Positions 36,477 through 43,459 of a stretch of DNA of 50,820 nucleotides are shown piece by piece (the stretch's first letter is position 1; each line of letters begins with the position of its first letter). Source of the stretch: Streptococcus oralis (GTDB taxonomy: Bacteria; Bacillota; Bacilli; Lactobacillales; Streptococcaceae). The notes beneath the pieces are model-generated. The model was not told the DNA's origin, made no database searches, and worked only from the letters and a program-made list of their open reading frames with translations. Both the position numbers and the translations under genes were made by a program. The DNA is taken from positions 1 through 50,820 of the forward strand of contig NZ_JUOS01000029.1 of assembly GCF_001075875.1 (NCBI RefSeq), read 5' to 3'.

Positions 36477-37031
36477 TTAAGCATTCCTTTTATTGAGGTA
36501 ACGGTAAAAGGTTGTTTTGCTTAATTTAGAGGCATCAAGAATTTGACGAATAGAATACTCTTTGCTGTCATACATTTTTAAAGCTAAATCAATTGATAGC
36601 TTACCTTTACTTGGACGGCCCCCTTTTTTTCCTCGGACTCTGGCTGCCTTAAGACCAGAGTTAGTTCGTTCAATAATAATATCCCGTTCCAGTTCTGCTA
36701 AACTAGCCATAACTCGGAAAAAGAATCTTCCCATAGACGTTGAAGTATCTACGTTATCTTGAATAGATATAAAATTGACACTAAGTTCTTCAAATAATTC
36801 AGAAAGTTCAATCAAATGTTTAGTTGATCGTGAAATTCGATCTAACTTGTAAATGACAACAGAATCTCCTTCACGTAGTAGGTTGATCATTTCTTCTAAT
36901 TGCGGTCGGTCTTTTTTCGCACCAGTTACTTTTTCTTGAAATAATTTATCAATTCCATAATGAGTAAGTGCATCAATTTGTAAACTAAGATTTTGATCAT
37001 CCGTACTCACTCGAGCATAGCCAAAAATCAT
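36477..37031 (-). CDS. tnpR: Tn917 resolvase TnpR
   Basis: 184 residues, a serine recombinase. The nucleophile is Ser9 in GYARVSTDDQ; VVIYKLDRISRS and the C-terminal helix-turn-helix (YSIRQILDASKLSKTTFYRYL) are typical. It resolves cointegrates at res, upstream. AAGGAGG lies 7 nt before the ATG. Co-transcribed with tnpA. Confidence 0.97.
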   Translation of the reverse strand: MIFGYARVSTDDQNLSLQIDALTHYGIDKLFQEKVTGAKKDRPQLEEMINLLREGDSVVIYKLDRISRSTKHLIELSELFEELSVNFISIQDNVDTSTSMGRFFFRVMASLAELERDIIIERTNSGLKAARVRGKKGGRPSKGKLSIDLALKMYDSKEYSIRQILDASKLSKTTFYRYLNKRNA

Positions 37032-37200
37032 AAAAAAACCTCCTTAATTTTATAATTTAAATGTACCATAACTCATTAAGTATAACTATATAGGAACTAT
37101 GAAAAAGGAACGGATTTTGGTACTTGATTTACTTAAAAAACATTTAGAAAAAGCAGGAAAATGAAAAGGTACCATAAACGGTCGTTTATGGTACCATTCA
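37032..37200. promoter_or_regulatory. res-type resolution region upstream of tnpR
   Basis: AT-rich DNA expected to hold the resolvase sites. A 13-bp perfect inverted repeat (GGTACCATAAACG at 37,168-37,180 and CGTTTATGGTACC at 37,183-37,195) is the clearest element. A 21-codon frame (37,099-37,164, plus strand, MKKERILVLDLLKKHLEKAGK without the last residue of certainty) has AGGAAC before its ATG and runs opposite to tnpR. Confidence 0.55.
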
Positions 37201-37214
37201 AATTTATCCTTATT

Positions 37215-37286
37215 GTACAAAATAACAGCGAAATTTTTAAATCTATTCCTTATCGATACAAATTCCCCGTAGGCGCTAGGGACCTC
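37215..37286. repeat. Internal copy of the Tn917 right end
   Basis: 72 bp matching 38,676-38,747 at all but four positions and in the same orientation. It includes a complete 38-bp terminal repeat (37,249-37,286). The erm(B) segment is therefore bracketed by two directly repeated right ends, and tnpA-tnpR alone lie between inverted ends. Confidence 0.92.
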
Positions 37287-37381
37287 TTTAGCTCCTTGGA
37301 AGCTGTCAGTAGTATACCTAATAATTTATCTACATTCCCTTTAGTAACGTGTAACTTTCCAAATTTACAAAAGCGACTCAT
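37250..37381 (-). CDS. Small protein downstream of erm(B), truncated by the internal Tn917 end
   Basis: 43 residues, MSRFCKFGKLHVTKGNVDKL at the N-terminus. GGGAGG lies over the end of erm(B) just upstream of its ATG, so it is translationally coupled. The last residues (SLAPTGNLYR) are encoded by the internal terminal repeat, so the original frame was probably cut by that sequence. Function unknown. Confidence 0.5.
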   Translation of the reverse strand: MSRFCKFGKLHVTKGNVDKLLGILLTASKELKRSLAPTGNLYR

Positions 37382-37385
37382 AGAA

Positions 37386-38123
37386 TTATTTCCTCCCGTT
37401 AAATAATAGATAACTATTAAAAATAGACAATACTTGCTCATAAGTAACGGTACTTAAATTGTTTACTTTGGCGTGTTTCATTGCTTGATGAAACTGATTT
37501 TTAGTAAACAGTTGACGATATTCTCGATTGACCCATTTTGAAACAAAGTACGTATATAGCTTCCAATATTTATCTGGAACATCTGTGGTATGGCGGGTAA
37601 GTTTTATTAAGACACTGTTTACTTTTGGTTTAGGATGAAAGCATTCCGCTGGCAGCTTAAGCAATTGCTGAATCGAGACTTGAGTGTGCAAGAGCAACCC
37701 TAGTGTTCGGTGAATATCCAAGGTACGCTTGTAGAATCCTTCTTCAACAATCAGATAGATGTCAGACGCATGGCTTTCAAAAACCACTTTTTTAATAATT
37801 TGTGTGCTTAAATGGTAAGGAATATTCCCAACAATTTTATACCTCTGTTTGTTAGGGAATTGAAACTGTAGAATATCTTGGTGAATTAAAGTGACACGAA
37901 TGTTCAGTTTTAATTTTTCTGACGATAAGTTGAATAGATGACTGTCTAATTCAATAGACGTTACCTGTTTACTTATTTTAGCCAGTTTCGTCGTTAAATG
38001 CCCTTTACCTGTTCCAATTTCGTAAACGGTATCGGTTTCTTTTAAATTCAATTGTTTTATTATTTGGTTGAGTACTTTTTCACTCGTTAAAAAGTTTTGA
38101 GAATATTTTATATTTTTGTTCAT
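37386..38123 (-). CDS. erm(B): 23S rRNA (adenine2058-N6)-dimethyltransferase Erm(B)
   Basis: 245 residues, complete. It dimethylates A2058 of 23S rRNA and confers resistance to macrolides, lincosamides and streptogramin [19 protein letters not shown] at the N-terminus, SAM loop [14 protein letters not shown] and the catalytic [11 protein letters not shown] are intact. It is preceded by the regulatory leader at 38,248 and by a hairpin that hides the ribosome site (GTGATTACAT and ATGTAATCAC flank AGGA). Confidence 0.98.
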   Translation of the reverse strand: MNKNIKYSQNFLTSEKVLNQIIKQLNLKETDTVYEIGTGKGHLTTKLAKISKQVTSIELDSHLFNLSSEKLKLNIRVTLIHQDILQFQFPNKQRYKIVGNIPYHLSTQIIKKVVFESHASDIYLIVEEGFYKRTLDIHRTLGLLLHTQVSIQQLLKLPAECFHPKPKVNSVLIKLTRHTTDVPDKYWKLYTYFVSKWVNREYRQLFTKNQFHQAMKHAKVNNLSTVTYEQVLSIFNSYLLFNGRK

Positions 38124-38247
38124 GTAATCACTCCTGAAGTGATTACATCTATAAATAAATACAGAAGTTAAACGATTTGTTTGTAATTTTAGTTATCTGT
38201 TTAAAAAGTCATAAGATTAGTCACTGGTAGGAATTAATCTAACGTAT
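38124..38247 (-). promoter_or_regulatory. erm(B) translational attenuator hairpin
   Basis: Immediately upstream of the erm(B) ATG, GATGTAATCACTTC pairs with GGAGTGATTACATG, so the ribosome site is sequestered until a ribosome stalled on the leader peptide shifts the fold. Confidence 0.8.
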
Positions 38248-38331
38248 TTATTTATCTGCGTAATCACTGTTTTTAGTCTGTTTCAAAACAGTAGATGTTT
38301 TATCTACATTACGCATTTGGAATACCAACAT
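38248..38331 (-). CDS. ermBL: erm(B) leader peptide
   Basis: 27 residues, MLVFQMRNVDKTSTVLKQTK at the start and ending NSDYADK. In ErmBL, ribosomes stall around the Arg-Asn-Val-Asp codons with a macrolide in the exit tunnel, which opens the erm(B) start. The sequence is complete, predicting inducible rather than constitutive expression. GGAGGG precedes the ATG. Confidence 0.95.
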   Translation of the reverse strand: MLVFQMRNVDKTSTVLKQTKNSDYADK

Positions 38332-38388
38332 GACGAATCCCTCCTTCTTAATTACAAATTTTTAGCATCTAATTTAACTTCAATTCCT

Positions 38389-38417
38389 ATTATACAAAAT
38401 TTTAAGATAATGCACAA
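38389..38417 (-). promoter_or_regulatory. erm(B) promoter
   Basis: TTGTGC (38,412-38,417), 17 bp, TATAAT (38,389-38,394) on the minus strand. Confidence 0.8.
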
Positions 38418-38487
38418 TCAACACACTCTTAAGTTTGCTTCTAAGTCTTATTTCCATAACTTTAGGGTTAACCATACGCAAGACCAA

Positions 38488-38601
38488 TCACTCTCGGACA
38501 ATACTCATGATTTTAATGATAAAATCCATGTTAAACCCATAGATAAGAAATACACCTGCAATAACCGTTACCTGTTTGTGCCAATTTAAAAATGCACCAC
38601 T
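38488..38601 (-). other. Possible gene remnant upstream of the erm(B) promoter
   Basis: A stretch of 37 codons without a usable start, ending NMDFIIKIMSIVRE before a stop, with a hydrophobic middle (VTVIAGVFLIYGF). It is likely the 3' end of a gene that came with erm(B) from another replicon. The rest of 38,602-38,675 shows nothing. Confidence 0.3.
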
Positions 38602-38709
38602 TTTTTATAATTAAAACGGTTGAAAACTGTACCACTAATAACTCACAATAGAGAGATGTCACCGTCAAGTTAAATGTACAAAATAACAGCGAAATTTTTA
38701 AATCTATTT

Positions 38710-38747
38710 CTTATCGATACAAATTCCTCGTAGGCGCTCGGGACCCC
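38710..38747 (-). repeat. Tn917 terminal inverted repeat, erm(B) side
   Basis: On the minus strand GGGGTCCCGAGCGCCTACGA to ATCGATAAG, 38 bp, matching the other end at 34 positions or more. Followed by target duplicate TACCT at 38,748-38,752. Confidence 0.95.
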
Positions 38748-38752
38748 TACCT

Positions 38753-38883
38753 GCTAATAACTTGGTAAAAAGCACCCGACGATTACAGATAGAGAAATAC
38801 ATGGATAGCTTTACAGACAAAGAACTATCCTTAATGGAATCTTTAGCCAGCGGTATCAACGAAGCAAGAAACATCGAAGACTA
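38753..38883 (+). pseudogene. orf9: Tn916 orf9, 3' part separated by Tn917
   Basis: 43 codons, ANNLVKSTRRLQIEKYMDSF onward, ending EARNIED and a stop. It continues the frame of 33,260-33,481 exactly once Tn917 and one TACCT are removed. No start of its own; an internal ATG in KYMDSF lacks a ribosome site. Confidence 0.93.
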
Positions 38884-38909
38884 ATTAAAAGAATCCATAC
38901 ATAACGGAA

Positions 38910-38954
38910 AGAGCCGATAAAATGAGATTGTATTAATCTCATTTTATCGGCTCT
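38910..38954. terminator. Bidirectional terminator between orf9 and orf6
   Basis: AGAGCCGATAAAATGAGATT and its complement form a stem of about 20 bp around a GTATT loop. On the minus strand it overlaps the orf6 stop codon. No long T-run, so read-through from tet(M) is plausible. Confidence 0.75.
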
Positions 38955-39132
38955 GCGTCTTTGCGTCTGGCTCTGTAATCACAGTTACTTTGAACTGCTT
39001 TATTTCAATTAAATTTTCTTGTCTGCATTTCGGACAATAGAGGGGGAATTTTTTTAATTCAGTATCTTCCCTTATCTTTAATCGTGTTTTATTTCCACAT
39101 ACAGGACACAATATCCACTTGTAGTTTATAAT
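38944..39132 (-). CDS. orf6: Tn916 Orf6, cysteine-rich KTR protein
   Basis: 62 residues starting INYKWILCPVCGNKTRL after a non-standard ATT start; GGAGGAGATA lies 3 nt upstream, and no ATG, GTG or TTG is in frame nearby. Two CxxC pairs (CPVCGNK and CPKCRQ) form a likely zinc ribbon, and KTR gives the family its name. It lies just downstream of tet(M) and is carried with it in many elements. Function unknown. Confidence 0.82.
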   Translation of the reverse strand: MINYKWILCPVCGNKTRLKIREDTELKKFPLYCPKCRQENLIEIKQFKVTVITEPDAKTQSR

Positions 39133-39229
39133 AACTATCTCCTCCTTTACACTTTAATTCAAATCTTTATTAAAAAATATTTCATCTTATTTAACAAGAA
39201 ACCATATTTATATAACAACATAAAATACA

Positions 39230-41149
39230 CTAAGTTATTTTATTGAACATATATCGTACTTTATCTATCCGACTATTTGGACGACGGGGCTGGCAAACAG
39301 GTTCACCGGTAGTAACATGGTACCCTTTTAACTCTGTTAAACAAACACTACGTCCATTTGTAAAGAAAGTTAAATCACTACGATATTCTTGAATACACCG
39401 AGCAGGGATTTCTCCACTAAGAATGACCTCATTATTTTTCAATTGAGTGTCTACGATGTTCGCACAATATTTAGGAGCATCGTTGTATGCTCGTGAAAGA
39501 TATTCCTGTGGCGCATAAATTTTAAAACTAAGATATGGCTCTAACAATTCTGTTCCAGCTTTTTTTAAGACTTGTTCCAATACAATAGGAGCAAGCATCC
39601 GAAAATCTGCTGGGGTACTAACAGGGCTATAGTATAAGCCATACTTAAAACAGATTTTACAGTCCGTCACATTCCAACCATACAATCCTTGTTCACAGCC
39701 ATAGCGTATCCCCTCCATAACTGCATTTTGAAACGATTGATTTAAGTATCCAAGAGAAACCGAGCTCTCATACTGTACTCCGCTCCCTAATGGAAGCGGT
39801 GCTACAGATAGACCAATGGAAGCCCAGAAAGGATTCGGTGGAACTTCGATGTGAATGGTATACTCTGCTTTTTTTAACGGTCTTTCCATATAAATGACTG
39901 TAGGCTCTTTTATTTCTATCTCCACATGATACTTTTCTTGCAGCAGAGCACAAGTCACTTCCATTTGTACTTTCCCTAAGAAAGAAAGTATGATTTCATG
40001 TGTCGCAGAATCCACATAATATCGCAGAAGCGGGTCACTGTCGGAGATTTCTAAAAGTGCATCAAGTAACATTTCCCTTTGTTGAGGTTTGCTCGGTTCA
40101 ACAGTCGTTTGCAGCAGAGGGAGGGGATTTTCAATTCTCTCTCTCTGTGGCAATAGCTTTGTATCTCCAAGAACACTATTTAACTTCAAAAACTCATTCT
40201 GCAAAATAACAATTTCCCCGGAATAAGCCTTATCGATTTTACATAATTCACCATTTATTGAAGTATACATTTCTGTAATTTTTATTTTTTCCTTTTCCGA
40301 TATTCTAACCGAATCTCGCAAATGCAGTACGCCACTATAAAGACGTATATATGCAAGACGCTGTCTTTTTTCCGAATACTCAATTTTGAAAACTTTTCCG
40401 CAAAGTTCAGACTGACCTCGATGTGTTGATGAATAAAATTTATTCGTAATCACTTCTATAAGGTTATCAATCCCTATATTGTTTTTTGCACTTCCGTGAT
40501 AAACAGGGAACAGGGAACAATTATGAAATCTTATGCTTTCCTCTTGTTCGAGTTCTAATGCTTCCAATAATTTCCCAGACGTATATTTCTCCAAAAGGTA
40601 ATCATTTCCTTCTATTACCATATCCCATTGTTCAGATTCGGTAAAGTTCATTACACGCATATTAGGATGCAGTTCTACCTTCTGTTTGATTACAATTTCC
40701 GCAGAAAGTTTCTCTTTAATATCCTGATAAACCGTTGATAAATCAATTCCATTTTGGTCAATCTTATTGATAAAAAAGATTGTGGGAATACCTATTTTCC
40801 TAAGTGCATGAAACAATATACGAGTTTGTGCTTGTACGCCATCTTTTGCAGAAATCAGTAGAATTGCCCCATCTAATACTGATAATGAACGATATACTTC
40901 TGCTAAAAAATCCATATGTCCTGGCGTGTCTATGATGTTTATCTTAGTATTTTTCCACTGAAAAGAGGTTATCGCCGTCTGAATTGTAATTCCTCTCTGA
41001 CGTTCTAAAAGCGTATTATCCGTTTTCGTTGTACCTCTGTCCACGCTTCCTAATTCTGTAATCGCTCCACTATTATATAATAAGCTTTCTGTTAAGGTAG
41101 TTTTTCCCGCATCAACATGAGCTAAAACTCCAATATTAATAATTTTCAT
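39230..41149 (-). CDS. tet(M): Tetracycline resistance ribosomal protection protein Tet(M)
   Basis: 639 residues from [19 protein letters not shown], with GGAGG 8 nt upstream; the frame is open five codons further but these lie over that site. An EF-G-like GTPase that frees tetracycline from the 30S A site. G1 AHVDAGKT, G3 DTPGHMDF and G4 NKIDQNG are intact, as are the later domains. Complete to the end (RYMFNKIT), so resistance to tetracycline, doxycycline and minocycline is expected. Controlled by the leader and attenuator upstream. Confidence 0.98.
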   Translation of the reverse strand: MKIINIGVLAHVDAGKTTLTESLLYNSGAITELGSVDRGTTKTDNTLLERQRGITIQTAITSFQWKNTKINIIDTPGHMDFLAEVYRSLSVLDGAILLISAKDGVQAQTRILFHALRKIGIPTIFFINKIDQNGIDLSTVYQDIKEKLSAEIVIKQKVELHPNMRVMNFTESEQWDMVIEGNDYLLEKYTSGKLLEALELEQEESIRFHNCSLFPVYHGSAKNNIGIDNLIEVITNKFYSSTHRGQSELCGKVFKIEYSEKRQRLAYIRLYSGVLHLRDSVRISEKEKIKITEMYTSINGELCKIDKAYSGEIVILQNEFLKLNSVLGDTKLLPQRERIENPLPLLQTTVEPSKPQQREMLLDALLEISDSDPLLRYYVDSATHEIILSFLGKVQMEVTCALLQEKYHVEIEIKEPTVIYMERPLKKAEYTIHIEVPPNPFWASIGLSVAPLPLGSGVQYESSVSLGYLNQSFQNAVMEGIRYGCEQGLYGWNVTDCKICFKYGLYYSPVSTPADFRMLAPIVLEQVLKKAGTELLEPYLSFKIYAPQEYLSRAYNDAPKYCANIVDTQLKNNEVILSGEIPARCIQEYRSDLTFFTNGRSVCLTELKGYHVTTGEPVCQPRRPNSRIDKVRYMFNKIT

Positions 41150-41164
41150 GTGATTTTCCTCCAT

Positions 41165-41251
41165 TCAAAAGCCCAAAAGGGCATAAAAATCCCAGTGATA
41201 AATACTCTTATCACTGGGATTTTTATGCATAACCATAGGCATACAAAGCAT
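41165..41251 (-). CDS. orf12: tet(M) leader peptide, Orf12
   Basis: 28 residues, MLCMPMVMHKNPSDKSIYHW at the start, ending ALLGF. Its codons run through the attenuator hairpin, so translation speed over them decides whether transcription continues into tet(M). Identical in layout to Tn916 orf12. Confidence 0.92.
   Translation of the reverse strand: MLCMPMVMHKNPSDKSIYHWDFYALLGF
41188..41229 (-). terminator. tet(M) attenuator hairpin
   Basis: AAAAATCCCAGTGATAA and TTATCACTGGGATTTTT form a perfect 17-bp stem, followed by ATGCCC. In Tn916 it stops transcription before tet(M) unless tetracycline slows the leader ribosome. Confidence 0.9.
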
Positions 41252-41272
41252 ACAGATATTCTCCGGATACTT

Positions 41273-41456
41273 TAGAATCACATGATAAAGGTATTCTTAA
41301 ACTGGGTACAAAAAACTAAGCCCTCCTAAAAAAGGACATCCAATTATTTGTTCCCACTATCAAATTGACAGTTTATTTAAGAATACCTTGCCGCATATTT
41401 ATTAACTCCTTTTAAATAGATACTTAAATAATAGCACGTAAGAGCATATTTGTAAA
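41273..41456 (-). promoter_or_regulatory. tet(M) promoter and upstream anti-terminator region
   Basis: TTTACA (41,451-41,456), 17 bp, TATTAT (41,428-41,433). Then a 7-codon frame (41,373-41,396: MRQGILK) with AAAGGAG upstream, ending inside GGTATTCTTAAA, which is complementary to TTTAAGAATACC further on. Ribosomes on this short frame could affect which hairpins form. Confidence 0.8.
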
Positions 41457-41525
41457 GGAATCTCCAATTTTTTATCAAAGAAAGTACGTGATTACAAAAT
41501 AGCTGTAATAATGTACCAATATTTG

Positions 41526-42461
41526 TTATTCTATAATCTTCCAATTACTCCCGTTCTTTTCAAGTACCAAATCAAATTGAGATACCTGCGTTGCTTTGGT
41601 CTGCTGGTCGATATACTCCACTGTCAGCGATACCGTGACTTGATTATCCTTACGATTGTGAATAGGATTTACCAGTTCTTGAAAGATGTACTCTTTTCCG
41701 ATTGGTTTTAATATCCCGTCATTCACATAGTAGGAAAGTTCACTGGCTGTCGCTGTAGGATAGAGCTTGAAGAACGTCGTTAAAAACTCATTGATTTCAT
41801 TGGTTGTAATGGAATCAACCGTCCCCTCACTTTCAATGGCTTTTGGTTTATAACTTGATTTCTTAGGTATGTTGGTAATGGTCGGATTCTTAACCAGTAC
41901 CATATTTCCAGAACCATCTACATAGACACTCACTATATAAGCAGAGTGGACGGTCTTTGTATTTTCTCCCTCTGTAATGAGCTGGTCTACACTGTAGGTT
42001 ACATTAAACTCATTGTCGCCAGTTGGCTCTACCGTCCATATCTGAAATCCTCTTACAGAAGACGATACAGGAATATCTTTGCGTACTGTATCAACATTGA
42101 GAGCTTGAAGTTCATCTGTCAGATAGCCTTTTAGACTTTCCATTCGATTATCAATGGACTTATCGGATTGCTCCCATGAATAGTAGACTTTCGCAAAGTT
42201 CTCTACAAAATTTTCTACATGATGAGTATCAACGTATTCCTTTTCTATGATAGTTGTTTCGTGAATAGTATGAGTATCTATAGCTGTAAAGTGCTTGAAT
42301 ATCGCAAAGCTGAAACTAAGCCCTAAAAGTACCCACAAGGCAATCACAACCTTTTTATGAGGATTGACCTTATAGTAGACACGAGGTTTCTTTTCCTTTG
42401 GTATCTGTTTTTCTTTATTCTGATTTTTTCTAAATTTCATCATTAAATCTTCCTTTCTCAT
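41526..42461 (-). CDS. orf13: Tn916 Orf13, TcpC-like (VirB8 family) conjugation protein
   Basis: 311 residues from MRKEDLMMKF; AAAGGAAG upstream of the Met at residue 7 suggests that start may be used. A cytoplasmic basic tail, one membrane helix (about 37-57) and an extracellular region with two NTF2-like domains, as in TcpC and ConC. It is a scaffold subunit of the mating channel. The first codon overlaps the stop of orf14 (ATGA). Confidence 0.9.
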   Translation of the reverse strand: MRKEDLMMKFRKNQNKEKQIPKEKKPRVYYKVNPHKKVVIALWVLLGLSFSFAIFKHFTAIDTHTIHETTIIEKEYVDTHHVENFVENFAKVYYSWEQSDKSIDNRMESLKGYLTDELQALNVDTVRKDIPVSSSVRGFQIWTVEPTGDNEFNVTYSVDQLITEGENTKTVHSAYIVSVYVDGSGNMVLVKNPTITNIPKKSSYKPKAIESEGTVDSITTNEINEFLTTFFKLYPTATASELSYYVNDGILKPIGKEYIFQELVNPIHNRKDNQVTVSLTVEYIDQQTKATQVSQFDLVLEKNGSNWKIIE

Positions 42462-43459
42462 TGTTTGATTCGTCCTGCTCCCACTAAATGCTGTTGCCAG
42501 TAGGGGCTTGTTAAGTCGGCATAACCGATTGGGTCGCCTGCATGAAACATACGGTTATTGCCAAGGTATATCCCAACATGAGTAATATAAGAGCCAGCGT
42601 TATAGGTAGAATGAAAGAAAACCAAATCGCCAGCTTGTGCTTCCGATAGTGGGATATGCTGGGTCACATCATATTGCTGTTGTGCGGTTCGTGGTAAGTT
42701 AATTCCAGCTTTTCCATACGTCCATTGTGTCAGTCCGCTACAATCAAAAGAAGTAGTCGGGGAAGCTCCACCGTAAACGTATCGCCAGCCCTCATATTTC
42801 AGTGCTTCGTCCATGATGGCTTGTACCGTATCATCATCAAACTCTGTTGTGACAAGATACTGCGTTACCAGTTGCACATAAAACATATTGCCATAGTTGT
42901 ATCGCCAGCCCCCATTGATAGGTATGGCTATGGGATTGGGGTAAGACACTTTTTCGCCACCTGAATACTCTTTTGAGAAACTTTGAGCCAGTTCAAAGGT
43001 ATATTTATTTCCACGATTAGCCACATACCCTAAGAAACCACCACCATAATTGTAGGACTGGATAACCGATTCTAAATCTACACTGAGCCTTTCGCTACTG
43101 GCTAATAATTCACTGAAATACTTCACACCTTGCTTAATGGATTCTTCTGTACTCAATGAATTAGGTGGAAGACCGAGGGATTCCGAGGACTGCATAACAT
43201 CTTCCGCAGTACCGCCCGATTCCACCTGTATAATCGCAAGAAGTATGTTGACATATTCTTCAACGCCATATTCTTTGGCATATTTTTCTACCATAGGCTT
43301 ATGAGCCAGCACTTCTGCGGAAACATTCACACCTCCATAATGAATATTGGAAATTCCGCTGTCCTGTTCATCTGAAAATAAAATGGCAACAAACAGAAGC
43401 AGTGAGAAGACCATCAAGAATAATCCAGAACCACCAATCACTAAAGTTTTCAACTTCAT
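42458..43459 (-). CDS. orf14: Tn916 Orf14, bifunctional cell-wall hydrolase (CwlT-like)
   Basis: 333 residues. A membrane anchor (5-28), a lysozyme-like transglycosylase domain (about 55-200, with catalytic Glu80 in IIQVESGG) and an NlpC/P60 endopeptidase domain (about 210-333, with Cys240 in SFDCSGLTQW, His294 in ITHVGIYLG and His306). It opens peptidoglycan for the transfer apparatus. Confidence 0.94.
   Translation of the reverse strand: MKLKTLVIGGSGLFLMVFSLLLFVAILFSDEQDSGISNIHYGGVNVSAEVLAHKPMVEKYAKEYGVEEYVNILLAIIQVESGGTAEDVMQSSESLGLPPNSLSTEESIKQGVKYFSELLASSERLSVDLESVIQSYNYGGGFLGYVANRGNKYTFELAQSFSKEYSGGEKVSYPNPIAIPINGGWRYNYGNMFYVQLVTQYLVTTEFDDDTVQAIMDEALKYEGWRYVYGGASPTTSFDCSGLTQWTYGKAGINLPRTAQQQYDVTQHIPLSEAQAGDLVFFHSTYNAGSYITHVGIYLGNNRMFHAGDPIGYADLTSPYWQQHLVGAGRIKQ

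Noticed and set aside
38317-38589. 90-codon plus-strand frame over the erm(B) upstream region
   Set aside because: It is antisense to the erm(B) leader and promoter, has no ribosome site and no recognisable domain.
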